A stretch of DNA of 6,751 nt from Acidobacteriota bacterium (GTDB lineage: Bacteria > Acidobacteriota > Vicinamibacteria > Fen-336). The DNA is taken from NCBI GenBank assembly GCA_003155335.1, contig PMCG01000026.1:479-7229 (forward strand), in the 5' to 3' direction. Shown one piece after another: positions 5,109-6,751 of this stretch. The notes below the pieces were generated by a model. That model saw only the letters and a list, made by a program, of their open reading frames with translations. It did no database searches and was not told the DNA's origin. A program made the translations under genes and the position numbers. Every line of letters begins with the position of its first letter. Position 1 is the first letter of the stretch.

Positions 5109-6751
5109 ATGAGTCCCCATCACCTGGTCAGGCGTCGGGTTTCACCAAGGTTCTGCTTCGTTCTCCTCGTTCTCGCGTCTCCGCTTGGCATCGCGTTCGC
5201 GGACGACGACATCGTGTCGTTCGAGCTGAGCGAGGCGACGCCGAGTCCCACTCCGTCGCGCGCGCTCTCGAGCGCGTTCGAACGCAGGCTGACCTCTGAT
5301 GAGACCGCGCGGCTCCTCTCGCGCCTTCCCGCTCCCAAGCGTGAAGCACCCCAGCCACCTGTCGCCGTGCCGAGACTCGGCGGTCGGCCGCCGGTCCGCA
5401 CTCGCAGCGCAGCTGGCGTGCTGCAAGGGCTCAGCTACGCGTTGCCTTCGACGGCGCAGCGACCGCTCACAGTGTTACGGCACGCGCCGGATGGGAAGGT
5501 CGCTCTCGCCGTCAACCTGTCGGTCACCTTCTCCGAGCCCATGGTGCCCCTCGCATCCGACGAAGACCTCGCGCGCGAGGCGGTGCCGGTCCGGCTGACA
5601 CCAGAGCCGCAAGGACGCTGGCGCTGGCTCGACACGAACACGTTGCTGTTCACACCCGAAGGGCGCTTCCCGATGGCGACGCAGTACACGGTCGAAGTGC
5701 CGCGCGGGGCGCGCGCGCTCGCGGGTAGCGCGTTCGAGGACGACCTGCGGTGGACGTTCACGACGCCGCCGCCTAAGGCGACCGCGTGGCACCCGGAGAA
5801 GGGGCCGACCTCAGATGAGCCCCTGATCTTCATCCGCTTCGATCAGCGGATGGATTCGGAGCGCGTGCTCGCTCAGCTGCGCGTGAACGCCGATGGGCGT
5901 GACTGGCCGATGCGCCTGGCGACGAGCGATGAGATCAAGTCGGATGACGCGGTCAGGAGTTTGGCCGGGGATTCGCTCGCCGAACGATGGGTCGCGCTGC
6001 ACCCGAACGCACCGTTCCCGGCCGGGGTATTGGTGACGCTGCATTTCGATGCTGGCCTCGGCTCGGCCGAAGGCAGCCTCACCGCGCCCGAGAAACAAGA
6101 ACACAGCTTCATCGTGCGCTCCGCCCTGAAGCTCGTCGGGACCGAGACCAAGCGCACGACCGGCTGGGCCAACCTGGTGTTCTCCAATCCGATCGATGCG
6201 AAGGGCTTCGATCCGAACTGGGTCCAGGTGTCGCCACCAGTCGAGGACTTCCACGCGCACGTCCAGGGCGACAGGGTCGTCTTGCGTGGCAAGCCGCGTT
6301 ACCCACAGAAGTACCGCGTTCGTATCGCCCGTGCGCTCCGCGACGTCTTCGGACAGAGCCTCGACCGCGACGTCTCGACAGCGCTCAGCGCCGAGGAGCC
6401 TTGGGTCAGTGCGGGACTGTGGCTCGCCCACTCGCACTTGGCGGTCGCTGACCCGACGCATCCCAGTGTCTCCGTCTTCTCGCAGAACGTCCCCTCGTTT
6501 CTCATGCGGGTCTACGCCGTCGAGCCGGCAGTTTGGCAGCGCTTCCACGAACTCTTCGACGAATACAACCCGAAGCGCAACGATGAGGACAAGCTCGACA
6601 CGCTTGCGGCCTTGGGGCGTCTGGTCTTCAAGAGCACTGTCTCAGTGCACGCGGCGGGCGATACGCCCGTCGAGAGCCGGATCGATCTCTCGTCTTGCCT
6701 GGACCGACGCTACGGTCACCTGATCGTGAGCGTCGAGGCCGTGCTCTCAGA
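5109..6751 (+). CDS. Bacterial alpha-2-macroglobulin-like protein, N-terminal part (3' end missing)
   Basis: The frame is open for 547 codons to the window edge with no stop. The N-terminus has a three-Arg start, a hydrophobic core and an AFA signal-peptidase site after Ala31, giving a mature DDDIVSF start. A Pro/Arg-rich linker follows to about residue 118. Next come Ig-like modules of the type that open large bacterial macroglobulins: about 119-220 (VTFSEPMVPL, TNTLLFTPEGRFPMATQYTV, WTFTTPPP), 221-337 (IFIRFDQRMDSE, ending SFIVR) and 338-430 (YRVRIARALRDVFGQ). From about 430, GLWLAHSHLAV and FSQNVPSFLMRVYAVEP resemble the first macroglobulin domain. Family members usually exceed 1500 residues and trap proteases in the periplasm. 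The thioester and bait regions would lie beyond the window, so inhibitor activity cannot be judged. No lipobox is seen, unlike the lipoprotein YfhM of E. coli. Confidence 0.88.
   Translation, partial: MSPHHLVRRRVSPRFCFVLLVLASPLGIAFADDDIVSFELSEATPSPTPSRALSSAFERRLTSDETARLLSRLPAPKREAPQPPVAVPRLGGRPPVRTRSAAGVLQGLSYALPSTAQRPLTVLRHAPDGKVALAVNLSVTFSEPMVPLASDEDLAREAVPVRLTPEPQGRWRWLDTNTLLFTPEGRFPMATQYTVEVPRGARALAGSAFEDDLRWTFTTPPPKATAWHPEKGPTSDEPLIFIRFDQRMDSERVLAQLRVNADGRDWPMRLATSDEIKSDDAVRSLAGDSLAERWVALHPNAPFPAGVLVTLHFDAGLGSAEGSLTAPEKQEHSFIVRSALKLVGTETKRTTGWANLVFSNPIDAKGFDPNWVQVSPPVEDFHAHVQGDRVVLRGKPRYPQKYRVRIARALRDVFGQSLDRDVSTALSAEEPWVSAGLWLAHSHLAVADPTHPSVSVFSQNVPSFLMRVYAVEPAVWQRFHELFDEYNPKRNDEDKLDTLAALGRLVFKSTVSVHAAGDTPVESRIDLSSCLDRRYGHLIVSVEAVLS

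Noticed and set aside
5811..6548. Minus-strand frame opposite the macroglobulin gene
   Set aside because: No motifs or ribosome binding site; the opposite strand has a continuous, recognisable coding frame.

Overview
The window is GC-rich bacterial DNA with strong third-position G/C. It carries three large genes, all on the + strand, and all three products appear to be exported or membrane-anchored. The combination of a double beta-propeller sensor ending in a two-CxxC module, a phospholipase B-like hydrolase and a long alpha-2-macroglobulin-like protein suggests a soil or environmental Gram-negative such as an acidobacterium or a myxobacterium-like lineage. That placement is inference from gene content only; there is no rRNA or other marker gene here.

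Layout. Bases 1-2586 hold the 3' part of a Reg_prop/Y_Y_Y sensor. It has 14 propeller blade motifs, a Y_Y_Y domain, one membrane span and a short cytoplasmic coil ending in two CxxC pairs. It has no histidine kinase, GGDEF or HTH output domain. Bases 2587-3035 are a 449-bp gene-free stretch dense in possible regulatory structure: a promoter-like pair, a 9-bp inverted repeat, a 13-bp palindrome, direct repeats, four AGGTCA half-sites and two short hairpins. Bases 3036-4832 encode a complete 598-residue protein that I assign to the phospholipase B-like (PLBD/laminin A) Ntn-hydrolase family, best known from eukaryotic lysosomes. A 13-bp stem-loop lies just after its stop. Bases 4833-5108 are a short intergenic region with a second hairpin, a TATACT -10-like box and a perfect AGGAGG ribosome binding site. 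Bases 5109-6751 are the first 547 codons of a bacterial alpha-2-macroglobulin-like protein that runs off the window.

How the genes relate. Same orientation and shared export suggest an envelope or secretion theme: sensing outside the inner membrane, hydrolysis of an amide or ester substrate, and possibly trapping of proteases. However, the 449-bp and 276-bp gaps, with separate ribosome binding sites and a hairpin between genes 2 and 3, argue for separate transcription units. No mobile element, tRNA, rRNA or CRISPR array was seen. The points most worth a second look are the unusual output module of the sensor, the bacterial PLBD homologue with its Ala-rich segment before the proposed catalytic Cys, and the dense regulatory region between genes 1 and 2.
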